Source of the DNA: Salisapilia sapeloensis
Lineage: Eukaryota > Oomycota > Peronosporomycetes > Peronosporales > Salisapiliaceae
Length of the DNA stretch: 64,000 nt
Direction of reading: 5' to 3'
Assembly: GCA_023334545.1 (NCBI GenBank)
Contig: JAADVB010000055.1
Location: forward strand, 23,996-87,995
In this document: positions 50,583 through 63,815 of the stretch, piece after piece
Layout of the letters: every line of letters begins with the position of its first letter
Numbering within the stretch: position 1 is the stretch's first letter
Made by a program: the position numbers and the translations under genes
The notes under the pieces: model-generated
Database searches by the model: none
Seen by the model: the letters and a program-made list of their open reading frames with translations, nothing else
What the model was told of the DNA's origin: nothing

Positions 50583-50891
50583 CTGAATGGGTAATTTCGA
50601 GGCTCGTAGAAACGTTCTAGGTGAGACGCAGAAGAGCGTAGAGCAGCAGGAAGCTGACGGGAGAAACTCGAGATTCGACCTGTCTGAGTCTCTTCCGAAC
50701 AGCAACCGAAAATAGTGTCGAGATATACATAATACCAGGTAATTTAGGATGTGTATATCAAGCCATGAGGACGGTCCGAGTCGAGATGGAATTGGACATA
50801 GAGACAATCGCCACGAAATGAAGTAAATTGCAACTGGTGCTTTTCTTTTGTGTTTGTGAATATAAAGCTCAAAGTAGACTTACGTACAAGA

Positions 50892-51839
50892 TTAGCAACA
50901 GCCATCGTTTTTCTGGTCTTGTGCTTCGTCGACGCGAAACGTACTGTTGGCGTTGGCGACATCCAGGCGCTCGTGCTCGCTTTCTGCTAGCCGTTTCTGG
51001 ACATCCAGAGCGATGGAGCGGAATGCGTCCGAAACGTTCGTGTTGTCTTTGGCGCTTGTCTCGAAGAACTGGATGCCAAATTCGTCTGCTAGTTCCTTGC
51101 CTTGCTGGTAGGTTACAGCCTACGACGCTTGTGAATAGAAGAAAAGTGTATATTGTTTATAATACATACCCTTTCGGACGGATCGACGTCGCACTTGTTA
51201 CCGATGAGAATTTTATTCACGTTGGCGGATGCGTTCTGCTTGATCTGAGTCATCCAGTTTCGAATGTCTATCACGGCACAGTCAGATAATCACTCGATAT
51301 GTCGCACGGCATACTTCTTACTTTGGAAAGAGTGCTCGTCGGTGACGTCATAGACAAGGAGGATGCCCATGGCGCCACGGTAGTACGCTGTATTCGTATC
51401 GCAATAAAATTGTGAGCAGGACGCCAGTGGAAGTAAAATGAAAAGGTATACCAGCAGTGATGGTTCGGAAACGCTCCTGCCCGGCTGTATCCCATATCTG
51501 GAGCTTGATCTTTTTCCCATTTACATCGATGGTCTTGACCTTAAAGTCGATACTAAGCAATACGATCGCAAGTGAGATCTTCTATTGGAAGCGAATAGCG
51601 TGGTGTAAAAGCGCATGTACCCAATCGTAGTGATGAAGGACGTCGTGAAGGAGTCGTCCGAGTATCGCAAAAGCACACAACTCTTGCCGACACCTAATGA
51701 TGCCAAGAAACCGATTAAAAGAGATGTCATAAATATTTCAAGTACAGCCTTTTCATGCCGACACACGAGTCGAGCACATACCACTGTCGCCTATGAGTAG
51801 GAGCTTGATGAGCAAGTCGTATTTGCTGCTTTGGACCAT
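50892..51839 (-). CDS. Rab GTPase of the Rab8/Sec4 group
   Basis: Six exons with five short introns, one falling inside the P-loop (GDSG/VGKSC). Spliced text: [20 protein letters not shown], switch [45 protein letters not shown] and a C-terminal CC (NDGCC) for geranylgeranylation. FNIRNW-type residues and the effector region fit Rab8/RabE, which guides post-Golgi secretory vesicles to the plasma membrane. Rab1 is the nearest alternative. About 205 residues. In oomycetes such a Rab would serve polar hyphal secretion (inference). Confidence 0.9.
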
Positions 51840-52119
51840 CACGAAGAAGAGCTATATGAAGGGAGAGGACAAGTCGGCGGAAGCTCCGGTCAACTGCGTT
51901 TCGATATTCGTGTCACTGTTGGATGACTGCGACAAATATTCTGAGCATCTCACGAACAAATTTTAAAAATTATGGCCATGCCGACATTACCATGTTGGTC
52001 CAGAAAAAAGGTACAAATTGAAAGTTCCGACATCGCTCGGCAGATATCTTTGTAGAAACCAGAGCTGCATGCGGCATGTGATTTACGAAATTGATAATGT
52101 ACCGCGTCTATATTTATTC
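51840..52119. other. Intergenic stretch between Rab and CFAP46 genes
   Basis: 280 bp that must contain the Rab promoter and the 3' end of CFAP46. No further feature was seen. Confidence 0.35.
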
Positions 52120-55100
52120 TTACCCATTATCCTCTATATTGTATTCCGCAACCTTCGGTCGAATTTGGTCCACAAGAGACAAGGCTGCTTGGCGCTCGGT
52201 TTCCACATCAAACGCTTTCATCGTCTCCGCCGCACACGTAGCTAGTGAAACTGCATAGCTAAAGTCGCTTTTGCGCAGACCAGTTCCATGAGCTCGACTT
52301 AACTGGACTTGTGTCTCATGTAGCCAAGTGTCAACGACATTGAAAGTACCACTGTGGGCATTCTTACTCGCCTCAGCTCTCTGTAGCAACTCATCGTATT
52401 TTATCTCAAGCTTGGCAATATCCAGTTGGGTGCGTGCATAGGCCAAATCGAGCTGGAAGAACCCTCCGCTTTTGCTCGCTTCGCCCTTTGTATTTTTCCA
52501 TATTGGTAGATCCAGACGACAGCCCAGACTTTGTTCTAGTAAACTTTGAGCGCGCTCCATCGGCTTCACGTTAGCATCGATCTGAGACAAAATGTCCTGG
52601 TACTCAAGCAGCAAGTGGGCGAAACGAGATAGCCACCGAGAAAGCTGCGCCTTGGATGCAATGACAGACAGTAGTTCAACTACGCCGTCAAACGCAGCTT
52701 CAGAGCTCCGAAACATCTTCAGCGCGTCTTCAGGTCTTACTTCTTGGTATTCCTTTACGCTTTTTTTCAATAAGAGCACAAACAGCTCACCTTGAGCTTC
52801 TGCTAGGCTTAGCATGGCACTTAAATCAATCACGTCGGTGCCATCGGAAGCTCCTTTGAGCAACTTTTGAAACTCATGGCTCTTCTGAAGAAGGTTCGAA
52901 GCCAGCAAGGCGCAGTCCATTTGAAACAATTTGGAAGATGCTTGCTTGATGACTAAACGTAGAATGCGAATAGAGAGATCCTTGTCTGTGAAGAGTTTCA
53001 CAGCAGTGATTGCACTCTCCACGAACACTGATGTTTCAATAGACGGTCGCTGCAATGCATTGCATATCGTCGTCACAGCAGCCTCATAGTCACCTTTCGA
53101 AGCCGACAGTATTGCCGAAACAACCTCCGTTTCAAGCTCTAGTTGTTCATCATTAGTCGCCTTGGTTTGAGCAGAAATAGCCTCTTCCATTATATGATGG
53201 AGCGATTGTGCCTGCTCTAGACGATTGACCTGCAATAGAAACCTGCAAACTCGAAGAGCGCTGAATAGGACATTTGGCTGGCTAGTGTCCATTATCATTC
53301 GGCTGCATCCCACAACTAACGCTTTCTGGTCTAAGTGCATTCTACTGTACGCCTGAATGTCTTTCGAAAATGCATGTGTCTCTGCGATAATCTGCGAACA
53401 CACTGTAGTCTCGATCTTATCCTTTTCTGATATAAGCTGCGCTGCCTCCATGACAGAGGCCAATGTAAGGTTCATTTCAGTTTCTACCACAATGGACTTT
53501 TGGCTGAAGTACTGGTGGTATACGACCAAGTGAAAGGCACTGACCGACAGTGCCATTTCCAAGCAGCCTTCATCTTTTAAAATCGCCACGAGACTAGATA
53601 ATAGCCACGACGTCTGCGTCGGTTGGCTAATGTGACGATGACTTTCACTCTGGCAAGCAGTCAGTGCTTTGCACCATACCGCGTGGAAAGACTGTTCTTT
53701 TGAATAATTCAAGAAGAATGCCGGCCATTCTTCCAGACTGGAAGGAGCAACGTGACGAACAGCTTGGCTTTGACACCACTCATCAAAATCCATCCCGGTT
53801 GATTTCTCCTGCTCAAACTTTTCCTGAAGTTCTACTTGGTTGGTGACAGCAACAATCTCCGTCCAGAGTCGTTGAACAACTGCGAGTGCTGCTAACGCAT
53901 GAGACCATCTATCTTGGCAGTTGGAACTTGCCAAAGCCTTCATTATTGCAATATTTACCAGCTTTTCATCGTACCAAAGAGCCGAGTACGCTATATCTGC
54001 CGTGCTCAAGGCTGCTGACGACTCTGAAGACATCAAGCCAGACGTGGACCTCCTTTTAGGCAGCTTTGGTCGTACCAATTCCTCTGTTGAGATCTGTGAT
54101 AGTATTTTCGACTCTTCTAGTCGGCAGCGTCGCAGTATTTCTGCTGCTTTTAAGAGATGATCTTGAACAACTTGTGATGGAAAGCGATACGTGTGATACC
54201 AATGGGCCAAATGGATAAGCAGAATAGCTTGCTCCTGCTTTTTGTCGTCCAGCTTGGCGTAAGCTTCTGTAAGGAACTTAAGTTCGATAGCAGGATTCTT
54301 CCATGATGCTGCGGCAATTTGCTCTAAAGTGTTTGCTTGCTCGACAGGATCACCAGACCTTTCATTCGCACTAACTCCGTCCATACCAATTTCACTATTG
54401 CCCATATTGGCACTAGCAATGGTCTTGTAGGACTTTATGTTACGCAAGGTATCGGTCGGAATCACTTGCTGCATGCTTCTCTTGCTACGGTTGTTTAAAC
54501 TGATAGCAGCTTCAGCAACCTTTTGAAGTACTTCCCACAATCCGAGATCCTCTGCCATTTTCAATGACAGCAGAGCCAGGTTTCCGTAGAGCTGCATACC
54601 GTACTCGACAGTCGCTGCAACTTTACCAAATTGGTTCAGGAAAGAGTTGAAGTTCTCGATGATGGTTGTTTCGGGGCTTTTCACTGCTTCCTCTGGCATT
54701 GAGGTTTCCGCATGATCCTCATAGCCATCGTTTTGAAGCAATAACAGTACATTCCAAGCAATTTGGGCTGCACGATACGCGGTTTTTGGTGTCTTAGCCA
54801 ATATGCTGCATTCGCAGACCTGCACAAAGCGATCAATGGAAGTACTCACAACTTTCATTGGCGGATATTCCGAATCCGCCGACGCCAATATTGATTGTCC
54901 ATCAAGGAGATGGGCAAGTGCGATCCATTTGTAGGTATCTTTGTTAATAAGCTTAGGCAAAATACTTGGGGAAGATGCCAGTGTGATCTCAAGAACTTCT
55001 TTCGCACAAGACTGTGCATCATCTAATTGCTGGAACTGGTAGCACACAAAGCCCAATCGCGTCCAGAGCTCGACGTATATTTGTAGTTGCTCCTGGCGGG

Positions 55101-58100
55101 TTTCAAACGATCCGCCTGTATCAGTATCGCAAATCTCGCGCATAAGCTCTTTAGCTGCTGCTTTCCACGAGTCGGTTGCCAGAGTAAGAAATTCAGTTGG
55201 TTTCTCCTTATTATTCGATTGCTGGAGTAACAGCCATTCCGCCGCTTCCAGGTACATGGCCGATCTTATCCTGACGCGAATACCTTCTTCTATTGTACAT
55301 TTTCCGGCATTTTGGAGAAGTTGTATTCGAGTCTGAATCTCAGCTAAGGACTTTTGTTGGAGTTCAGTAAATGGAGGGTTCTCATCGTCACCGGTTGTGT
55401 ACATACCAGTTAGTTGCAATGCTTGATCATACTTCTGCAGCTTTTCGTAGACCTTTGCAGCGCCCACCGCAATCTCACCGACAAGCAATGAATCTACTTT
55501 TAATCCCAGTAATTTTTTTATGCTGGCAGATATGGAGTCCATGAATGTCACGAATTCGGGTAGAAGCCACGCTACGTCGATCTTTTCTTGAGAATGAAGC
55601 TCGAGTTGGCTATTATAGCCTAGTACCTCGATAATGGTACTGTGATTTCTCCAAAAATGACAGCATACAATTTCGATAGCTGAAGACGAATGTATCTCTA
55701 AAGCGATTCGGAACGCTGAGTCTAACTGCGTCAGTATGTCACGCTTCCAGGATAATAGTTGTTGCTCCAGTTCTTCAACACGTTTCTGCAGCAGGGCAAT
55801 ACCTTGCTTTTCGACCTCATTATCATCCACGCCCTGTAAAAATTCACTGAGATCATCTGAAGAGCGATGCAAGCCGCATACGAAGCTATCTGGGTGTAAA
55901 AGTGCCATACATGCGGCCTCCGTTTCTTCTGGGTACTTTACAACCTTGCTTCCAATCCCATTGAATCCTCTTTTTGCATATAAAGCATCTGCTTCTCGAT
56001 GTGCTTCTTCCTTCCGCTGAAGAGAAATTTCCAAAGTACTGACCAGTAAGAGTCGGAAACTAGCGTGCCTTGCCTGCAAGTCTTGGGCTTGCGTCAGAGT
56101 GTACAGTGGTGAAGGTACCTGATTTGAGCTGTTAGAGTCGTTCTGCGTTTCAAAATATACCTTTAAGACTTTATTAATGATATCCATGGCGAATGCGCTG
56201 TCGAGTGCGTTATCCGACGATATGGAAGCTAGTTCGTACCAGAAATCTAGCAGCCGCACAGCTTCTTCGGTGCCTTCACTAGATTGAAGGTCCATGGTAT
56301 CAAACCATTCCATCCCTTTATCAAGTAAGCCTTTGCATTGCTCCTTTATAGATTCCTTTCGCAATCGATCCAGCAACCACGCCATTTTCGAGATAAGTGG
56401 GTCCGTCGAATCTGACTCGTTGTTCCTGACCTGGGAAATATCTAATCTTTTGCTGTAAGGAACAAGCTCTCTATCGATGCACCTAATGTAGGCCCATTTT
56501 GCAAGCTGCTCAGGTTTGAGCGCTTCTTTCAGTGCATCACCATCGTCTGATAGTGATGCCGGGGTTTGCAACGTGCCATAGTCGAGGTGTGTTGCTTTTC
56601 GAATATTCGATGCAGCATCTTCCGTCAGACCAGTGGAAACTTGAAACTTGGAAAGCTCCAAATGCAATCTTACTCGCAACTCAAGAAGTGGTGAATCATA
56701 ATCTTCTAGAGCGTCTGCGGCAACTTGGAATAGTCGTGCAATAACTTTTCGGGTTTTGCCTCGTAAGAGACCGTGGGTGAGATTCCAAGCACAAAGACAG
56801 ACTCGCTCGATGAGATGGGCATTGCACTGCCTTCGAGCGGATCGTACAGCTCCTTCTAACAGCTTGATGGCCTCTATCTTTTTCGAGAACACAAGCTTTG
56901 CTTTGTCTTTGCGAGTGAGAACTTGCATCGGTTTCTTCGGCAGCTGAGGTTTCGAGAACAGCAATGCTGCCTGCAGCACGCTGTGGAGGGCTCTGCTTTT
57001 GGGTGGCATGCTGTTTCCTTGAAGCTGAAGAACTATGTTGCAATGTTGAGCAAACTGTAGTTCTTCATTCATGGTAGCAACCATGCCGATTTCTCCAACC
57101 GATTCATAGTCAATATTCTTGGCAGCTACCTCGGTTAAAGAGCGAAGAAACGAGCTGACGTCGTTGTCAGTTGAGTCAGCGATAGAGTACTCTGCCATGC
57201 CAGTTGCTGGTCGAAAGACATCTTCATATGACTCGGGTGCTGGTGGAAGCTGGTTTTGAGCCCTTTGCACCGCGACAATGTGACTGCTCCGTCCTTGAAG
57301 CTTCTCTTTTAGGGCATTTAGAGCTGGATCAAGCTTTTGAGAAGCGCCTCCATCTAAGGTGCTAACGTGAACAACTAGACGCAATGCCTCTTCACCAATG
57401 GACTCAGTTTCTGGTCTTGAACTCAAATCTTCCTTTGAGAGTGCTGGCAACAGAGTCATTTCGACAAGCTCGGCGAGTGCATCTGCGGCAGCGAAGGCAT
57501 TTCTTTTGTCCAACCAAGCCAAGACAATGCTCAGCTGCAACCTGGACGCCCATAGCAAGTCACTTTCTTCGCTCAACGTATAAGCTTTTGTAATAGTCAA
57601 GAGAGATGGTAGCAAGTACTGGAATGTAGATGACTTCATAAGTGGACGAACAATCCACCAGTATTCAACTGAAGCATTGTAGATGAGAAAATTGTACCGT
57701 GGCTGCTTTTCTCCCTCCTGCGCAATGGACAGTACCTTCAATATGGGCTCGATGGCATCAATCAGTGCACTTAACTTGGCGACCCCGTTCTCTTTTCGAC
57801 CAGCATACGCGACTGACCTCGCCTGAACGAGCAGCATGCGACAAAAGAACTAGAGGACATGTGAAACAATGAACTAGAACATCACAATCACGAGACGGTG
57901 GATACCTGATCGTGCTGTTCTGACAAGGATTCAAACCAATCTACACATTCTGCTGCACTTTCGAAATCCTGTTGACGGGCTGCTGCTTCAGCGATTAGAA
58001 CAAGTGTCTGGCGTAGCTCTGCAACAGTCAATCTTGCAGGCGACGGCTTGCTTCGAAGGGGTCGCAACTTTTTGAGTACAGTTGCAGCTCGTGCTTCGCC

Positions 58101-58166
58101 TTCATTGTTGGATAACCTTCCACCATAGGCGCGCAGTACTCGACGCAAGTCGTCGTCCACAACCAT
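52120..58166 (-). CDS. CFAP46: Cilia- and flagella-associated protein 46 (CFAP46)-like
   Basis: Two exons, 57906-58166 and 52120-57849, spliced in frame as EQHDQ/FFCRMLL. 1996 residues, nearly all alpha-helical with TPR-like pairs (AAECVDWFESLSEQH, VGAAKVYEKLQKYDQALQL). The segment PRYNFLIYNASVEYWWIVRPLM near residue 130 matches CFAP46 (TTC40), a component of the C1d projection of the axoneme central pair. The human protein is longer (about 2700 residues), so the C-terminus is shorter here. The gene implies motile flagella, as on oomycete zoospores. Downy mildews that lost zoospores would be expected to lack it. Confidence 0.78.
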
Positions 58167-58262
58167 GAGGCAAACCGTTTCAATGTGCCTGTTCCAAACT
58201 TAACAAGTAACCAAAAGATGAGTCGATGGGAAGTGCGCCTATATTAGAGAAAGGAGCCGCCT

Positions 58263-59906
58263 CTACTTTTTCTTTGTGAGCCCCGACACGATATCATCGA
58301 TGCGCAGGAGCATACAGGCAGCTTCCACAGCAGTCTTGATCGTCTGCGTTTTCACCTCAAATGGTTCCCACACACCAAGCTCGGAGGACGGAAGCACCTT
58401 GCCCAGGACGCCATCGATGCCACAAGCGTCGGTCGTCTCAGCCTGCTTGGCTCGCAGCGCCGTCATGACACGCACGACGTCGGCACCACAGTTCTGGAGA
58501 AGTGTGCGAGGGATGACTTCTAGCGCTTCTGCGACGGCGCGGAACGGGAACTGCTCGACCCCCTCAATTTCGTCCGCCTTCTTACGCAATTCGTTTCCGA
58601 GACGCATCTCCGTGGCGCCACCACCTGGAAGCAGGCGCGGCTCGAAGACGACGTTTCGTGCGACCTGCATGGCGTCCTGGAGGTTGCGCTCAATCTCGTT
58701 AAGCACATCCTTGCTACCTCCGCGCAGCAAAATGGAGCAGGCACCAGGGTGCTCGCACTCTTCAAAGAATGAAAAGTACTCGTCACCAACCTTGCGGACT
58801 TCGAAGAGCCCACACTCGGTACCAATGTCCGACTCTTGGATTTCGTCCGCGCGAGAGACAATGGTGGCACCGGTCGCTCTAGCGACACGGTTGTTGTCTG
58901 TTTTTCGAAGACGACGGAAGGCAGTGATGTTGGCCTTGACAAAGTAGTGTTGAGCCAAGTCTGACACACCCTTCTCCGTGATGACAATGTCCGGCTTCAT
59001 GGCCACAATCTGAGCGCACAGGTGCTCTATGTACTCTTCCTCCAGTCGCAACAACGTGTTCCAGTCCTGGTCGTTCGTCAGCTCCACATTCGTTTGGCTC
59101 TCGCCCTTCTTGTACTCGAGCGGGCAGTCCAGAAGCAGCACGCGAGGCTTCTCGATACGTCGGCGCATCTTGGAGTGGGTCACATCCTTGTTGAACATGA
59201 CACCAGAGAGGACGCGACTGTCCTCCAACTCTCCACCCGGGAGCTTCTCAACCTTAGCATATCTCTTCACGTCCACCTCCTTCTTACCCGACGGAGAAGT
59301 ACGAGCCACCGTACGCACAGCGTTCAGAGCGAGATCACTGACGAGGTTGCCGACTCGAGGCGAAAACTTCGTGCCAACGGAGGACAGGATCAAATTGCGC
59401 ATCTGGTCCTGGTCGTCTAAACTCACTGGCGTAGAGAGTTTCTCGGCACTTTCGAGCGCTGCTTCCAGCGCACGACGGAAGCCTCGGATGACGACGGTCG
59501 GGTGCACCTGGTTCGACAAGAAAGGCTCTGCGACGGTCAAAAGCTCCCCAGCCAAGATGATCACTGAGGTGGTGCCATCACCGACTTCCTCGTCCTGAGC
59601 ACGACTGAGTTCGATCATACTTTTGGCCGCTGGATGCGAGACGTCGACTTCTCGCAGAATGGCGTTACCGTCATTGGTCATCACGATACCACCCATCGGG
59701 TCCAGCAGCATCTTCAGCATAGAACGCGGTCCGAGCGTCGTGCGCACAATTTCGGACACGGCCTTTGCGGCCTCAATGTTGCCAAGCTGCGCGGTGCGAC
59801 CGGTCTCACGCTTGGTGTTTGTGTCTAGTACAGCCCAAGATTATTTCATGCAGACAAGGTATATGCAGTAACGAGGCATACTTAAAACCATCACAGGGGC
59901 CTGCAT
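58263..59906 (-). CDS. CCT3: T-complex protein 1 subunit gamma (CCT3)
   Basis: Folds actin, tubulin and other proteins as one of eight subunits of the cytosolic TRiC/CCT ring. A 25-nt first exon (59882-59906, MQAPVMVL) is spliced to 58263-59825. The core has TTLGPRSMLKMLLDPMGGIVMTNDGNAIL, the ATP-binding GDGTTSV, KRYAKVEKLPGG and LLPGGGATEMRLGNEL, as in CCT gamma. The end TIKTAVEAACMLLRIDDIVSG is subunit-typical. Full length, about 545 residues. It sits 96 bp from the CFAP46 start on the same strand. Confidence 0.95.
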
Positions 59907-61817
59907 GGTGATCAATTAGTTGTCAGTTCGGTCGGGCGATCTTCTGGATGAGCGTCGCGTCGGCTGATTTGATCCAGCGAGTGGAAATGGTTAAGTGCGT
60001 CATTAAATGCGCATCATAGTACTCCTTTTTATCTAATTTGCAGCTTTGACGCTATTTTCACTGAGTAGGCTTTGTTTTTATGTTTACCATCGCTACTAGG
60101 AAGTCGAAGTTTCCAAAGTGGTTGCTTGGATTGAGCTTCTGCTTATGGCTATTTCTAGGCACGGATTTTGCTTATGCTTAAAAAAATTGAAGGCCCCTCC
60201 GAAGGTGACTTTGAATTTTCAAGGCAAAAACGCAACTCTTTAAACGGCAACTTTCATTCTACTTCAACTTAACATACAAAATATGCAAATTTCTATCTCA
60301 CAGACTGGTCGTCCGCCGAGGCGCACCAGGTCCTTATGCTCCTACCCTCCTCTTTGTTGATCGCCTAACAACCGGACCTACTGATGGTGCCCGAAGTGCC
60401 ATCTTAATGCACATTGGATCAACAGCAAGTGAGACCGTGATTCGCTAGGTAATACGCGAATGCGATTCAAGCAAACGCGTCCAACACAACAATACCATAT
60501 CCACAATGGCGTAACCCTGAGTCTCCAGGCTTGCCTAGACTATGCATGGGATCCTATCCATGTCATTCTCCTCTCGCAAAATGTCATCCGGCTATACCTC
60601 ACACGTACACCACCTCCGAAAACAAGATCAACGCATCATCTATTAAAAGGATCGTCGACTTGCCGACATGCTTGCCATCGCCTCATGGACCCCCGTGGCC
60701 CATAATCGCACCGCAGACCACATTGCTTCCACTGCAGTATTAAGATGCAGCAACACTACCCACGATTCCCAAAACCTGACTAATAACGGGCACTGGACGC
60801 TACCTCCGGAATATGTCTCGCACGACATTGGACGGTGGCTTCCAGACACCGCCCACAACGAATCTACACAACAGGACATCAGCATAGTATAGGAATTAAG
60901 TGAACGGCGAGGCCGGATGTGCTGGCAATTGATAAGCGCGTGCTGGGACGGACTTTAGGTATTGGAAGTAACCCGACGTCAATGTACCTCTTTTTCAAAA
61001 CAAAAATATATGCAAATGGATCTGCTGGTGTGTCGCTTTTAACGGACCGACAGTTGATATCCAAACTTGCTTAGAGTTATAGAGATTGCCTGATTACTAT
61101 CAAATGCAAAACTCGTAACTTTGACTCCCAATATAAATTATAGCACACTATAATCTAGGTATTTACTGGAAAACTACTCTATAATGATCAGTGGTTTCCT
61201 TAGCTGCAAGTAGAAGATGTTGTGGTCGACTTGCTAGAGTATGTCCCAGAAGATGACGAACATGATTTGGTCGATAAGAACTAAGAGACAGAAGAAAAAT
61301 AAATTGTACAATTAAAGTCAGTGAACGCAAATGCAATTAGAGAACGCCACAGGTAAAGATATCCTGGCGGCATGCTAGTTTACCAAAACTTACCATTAAC
61401 GAATGCAATTTTTGTACGTGATAAAAACATGTATTAGGGATCCCGCTTCTCTTCTTTTTATCCTACAGTCGTTGGATCTTCTTGCCGAAGTCGCAATTCA
61501 GTCATTTTTAGCGATGCCAGCTGCCGAACAAGTTCTTGATCATTGAGAGAAAGCTCTGATATGCTACTCCTCCAGATTTTCTCAATCATCGCATCCTCTT
61601 TGACTCGATGACTTCAGTGTTATTATTGGAAAAGGTGAACTCAGCAAATGGATTAAGTAAATTCCGTTGTAGGGCTACGTTGATCGCTGCCAAACTCGTA
61701 GATTTCACCAGCGCTTATTTCTTTCCCGGCTAGATCGCTAGATCCTTCGGTAAGTTGAGAAACCCTGGACGGTTCAACGATAGTAGATCCACTGCCTTCC
61801 TTCTCGTACCGCCCTGC
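59907..61817. other. Gene-poor region with a composition-shifted relic at about 60300-60900
   Basis: No intact gene. The outer parts are A+T-rich. A block at about 60300-60900 is C-rich on the plus strand (CCTACCCTCCTC, CCACCTCCG) and has several open frames of 47 to 81 codons that break at stops. It looks like a decayed coding or mobile sequence, but I recognise no reverse transcriptase, integrase or transposase motif. Confidence 0.35.
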
Positions 61818-62910
61818 TCAAAATTCTTGCTGGGCAACCTTGTGCGAGCTGACATGGCTAATTAATCGGTCGCAAGTGAGGCAGAGGCGAACCTTTTTGG
61901 TCACTGGCTTTAACTCGGGGAACACATCATATAGCTCCATGGGAAGAACGCATTTTCTGCAGATTGGGGAGTCACACAAAGTGCACGGACAAGGTTTCCG
62001 TAAGGGACCAAATCGCTTTTTGCAAGATCGACATTCGGACTTGCTCTGAACTTCGTTCATGCCAATCAAGCCCATTATATCATCATTGTTTACGCTCTTT
62101 CTTTGAAGAATCCACGAAACTTTTTTTGTTTCGCAGACTGAACATTTGTCCAAATGTCCATGAGCGCACTGGGCACGGCGATGACAGAGTTGGAGTCGAG
62201 AAGGTTGTTTCCAAATACTTCATAATATGCCTTTGATGAACACTTCAACTGATTTATCTGTAATGGGTTTGAAAAGAAGACAATACGACATACGACCGCG
62301 TATAAAGCCTCGTTCTTCAAGTGAAGGGGTAGTCGGTAGATCAACGGAATGCATGAGATAGTACCCGATGCGCTCATCTTTACTGACTTGGAAAATTCCG
62401 TCCGCTCGGATGTAGACGGAATTTCGGTCTTTGACTACCCCCCGGAGCGCTGGGCTTGGACAGCCTGAATGCCATTGGAGAGTAGTACAGCGATAAGAAT
62501 GATCCAGAGTTGGTTTTTCAATCGCAGCTAGAATCTGCGCGTTCTTCACTTGCGATCCGGCGTAGTTCGCACTTTACAAAAGTGCTGCCTTATCGCCATT
62601 CACGACACCGGATAATATGTCATTCATACTGCTTGAGATCGTCCTATTGCCGACGATGATTCGAGGCATTTGCCATCCTGCACTATCGGTGTACGAATAT
62701 TTTACCACGCGTCGAGATGGGTGTCGCTCGCAGTACATGGTCACATTATTGGATGTCTTGATAGGTTTCCAGCGCTTACTATCCATTTCCCGAGGTACCG
62801 AACGATCGAACTTTTGATAGTGCCTGAGTGCTTCATGGACGAGTATCATGGCGATATGCTTGCAATCAGCCTTCTTCGCATCCGAGAGGTCGAAGCCTTC
62901 ATATGCGTCT
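61818..62910 (-). pseudogene. FYVE/START-domain protein pseudogene, frame-broken
   Basis: Minus-strand pieces in three frames line up in the right order. KRWKPIKTSNNVTMYCERHPS (upstream to about 62910) starts the START-like part. IRADGIFQVSKDERIGYYLMHSVDLP at about 62400 is the typical core. SVIAVPSALMDIWTNVQSA follows in another frame, and a FYVE-type finger (CRSCKKRFG, CTLCDSPICRKC, VRLCLTCDRL) closes in a third. At least three shifts or stops separate the pieces, near 62575, 62225 and 62140. Short introns explain none of them well. FYVE/START proteins are a very large family in oomycetes. This copy is probably dead. Sequencing errors are the alternative. Confidence 0.6.
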
Positions 62911-63815
62911 GCTTTCCACTGTGGCGCCTGATCTTGAAGTCGGTTCTAGCGTGCAAATTTGAGAATGTCACGAAGGCTTGCTATGAATCCCTTGATGGAG
63001 ACGATACGGCGGGAAGCATATCTGGCGTGCGCCGTACATTGTCGCTTCTGTAGGGTTGACTCTATGATGCGCGAGATGCGGTAACATAGCTCGGTGAGAA
63101 AATGATCAAGGTAGCTAAAATTCGCAGGATCGTAAAAGTTCCAAGTGCTATCTTAATCTTATTCAGTGCTTGCTCCCAACGTGCTTGAGAAACTACGCAC
63201 GTGTTCGTAAGGCAACGTTGTTGGTGTAGGTTATCCTACTAAAATATACCTCTAGGATCAAGCGGTAGTGAGTCCAACTGTTTAAAAGAAAATGCAAATG
63301 ACGTTGGCGAAATGTAGGAAGATTGGGATGTAGGGTATCGAAGATCATCGTCCCAGGTAACGAGCAAGTGACGTTCCACTCTGCCAATCACTTGATGCTC
63401 TCCCCTTCTACGACGGCGAGCGTCTATGTAAATTCCGAGGGAAATGAAATCAAACCTGAATGACAAAAAGAGTTAATAGTGGTATCTTCATTTAGGTTAC
63501 TGGTAATCTATTTCTTTCGGGCTCAGTGGCAACCTGAAGTCAGGGTAATTACGGCGCGCTGATCGCTATATTGAACATTTAAACACACAAGGACAAAATA
63601 TATGTAGAAAAAAGGATAATAAGTGGTTTACACTGCAATCAAAAGATATGTTCGTGTGGATCATGCTGCGCATAAGCTTCATTTGACGATAGGATAACTA
63701 ATTTCTGTTTGTTTGCTGAGGAACAGAGCCCGGCCGCCTCACAATCCTACATCAGCTCTCACTATGAATATCGCTCAGTATTTTCCGTTCTCCAATGCCA
63801 TGCCGTTCTCGGTTG
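62911..63815. other. Gene-poor region, 0.9 kb
   Basis: Contains only short frames without family features. One minus-strand frame at 63239-63466 includes VERHLLVTWDDDLRYPTSQ, but lacks a recognised domain. It may be part of another decayed gene. Confidence 0.35.
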
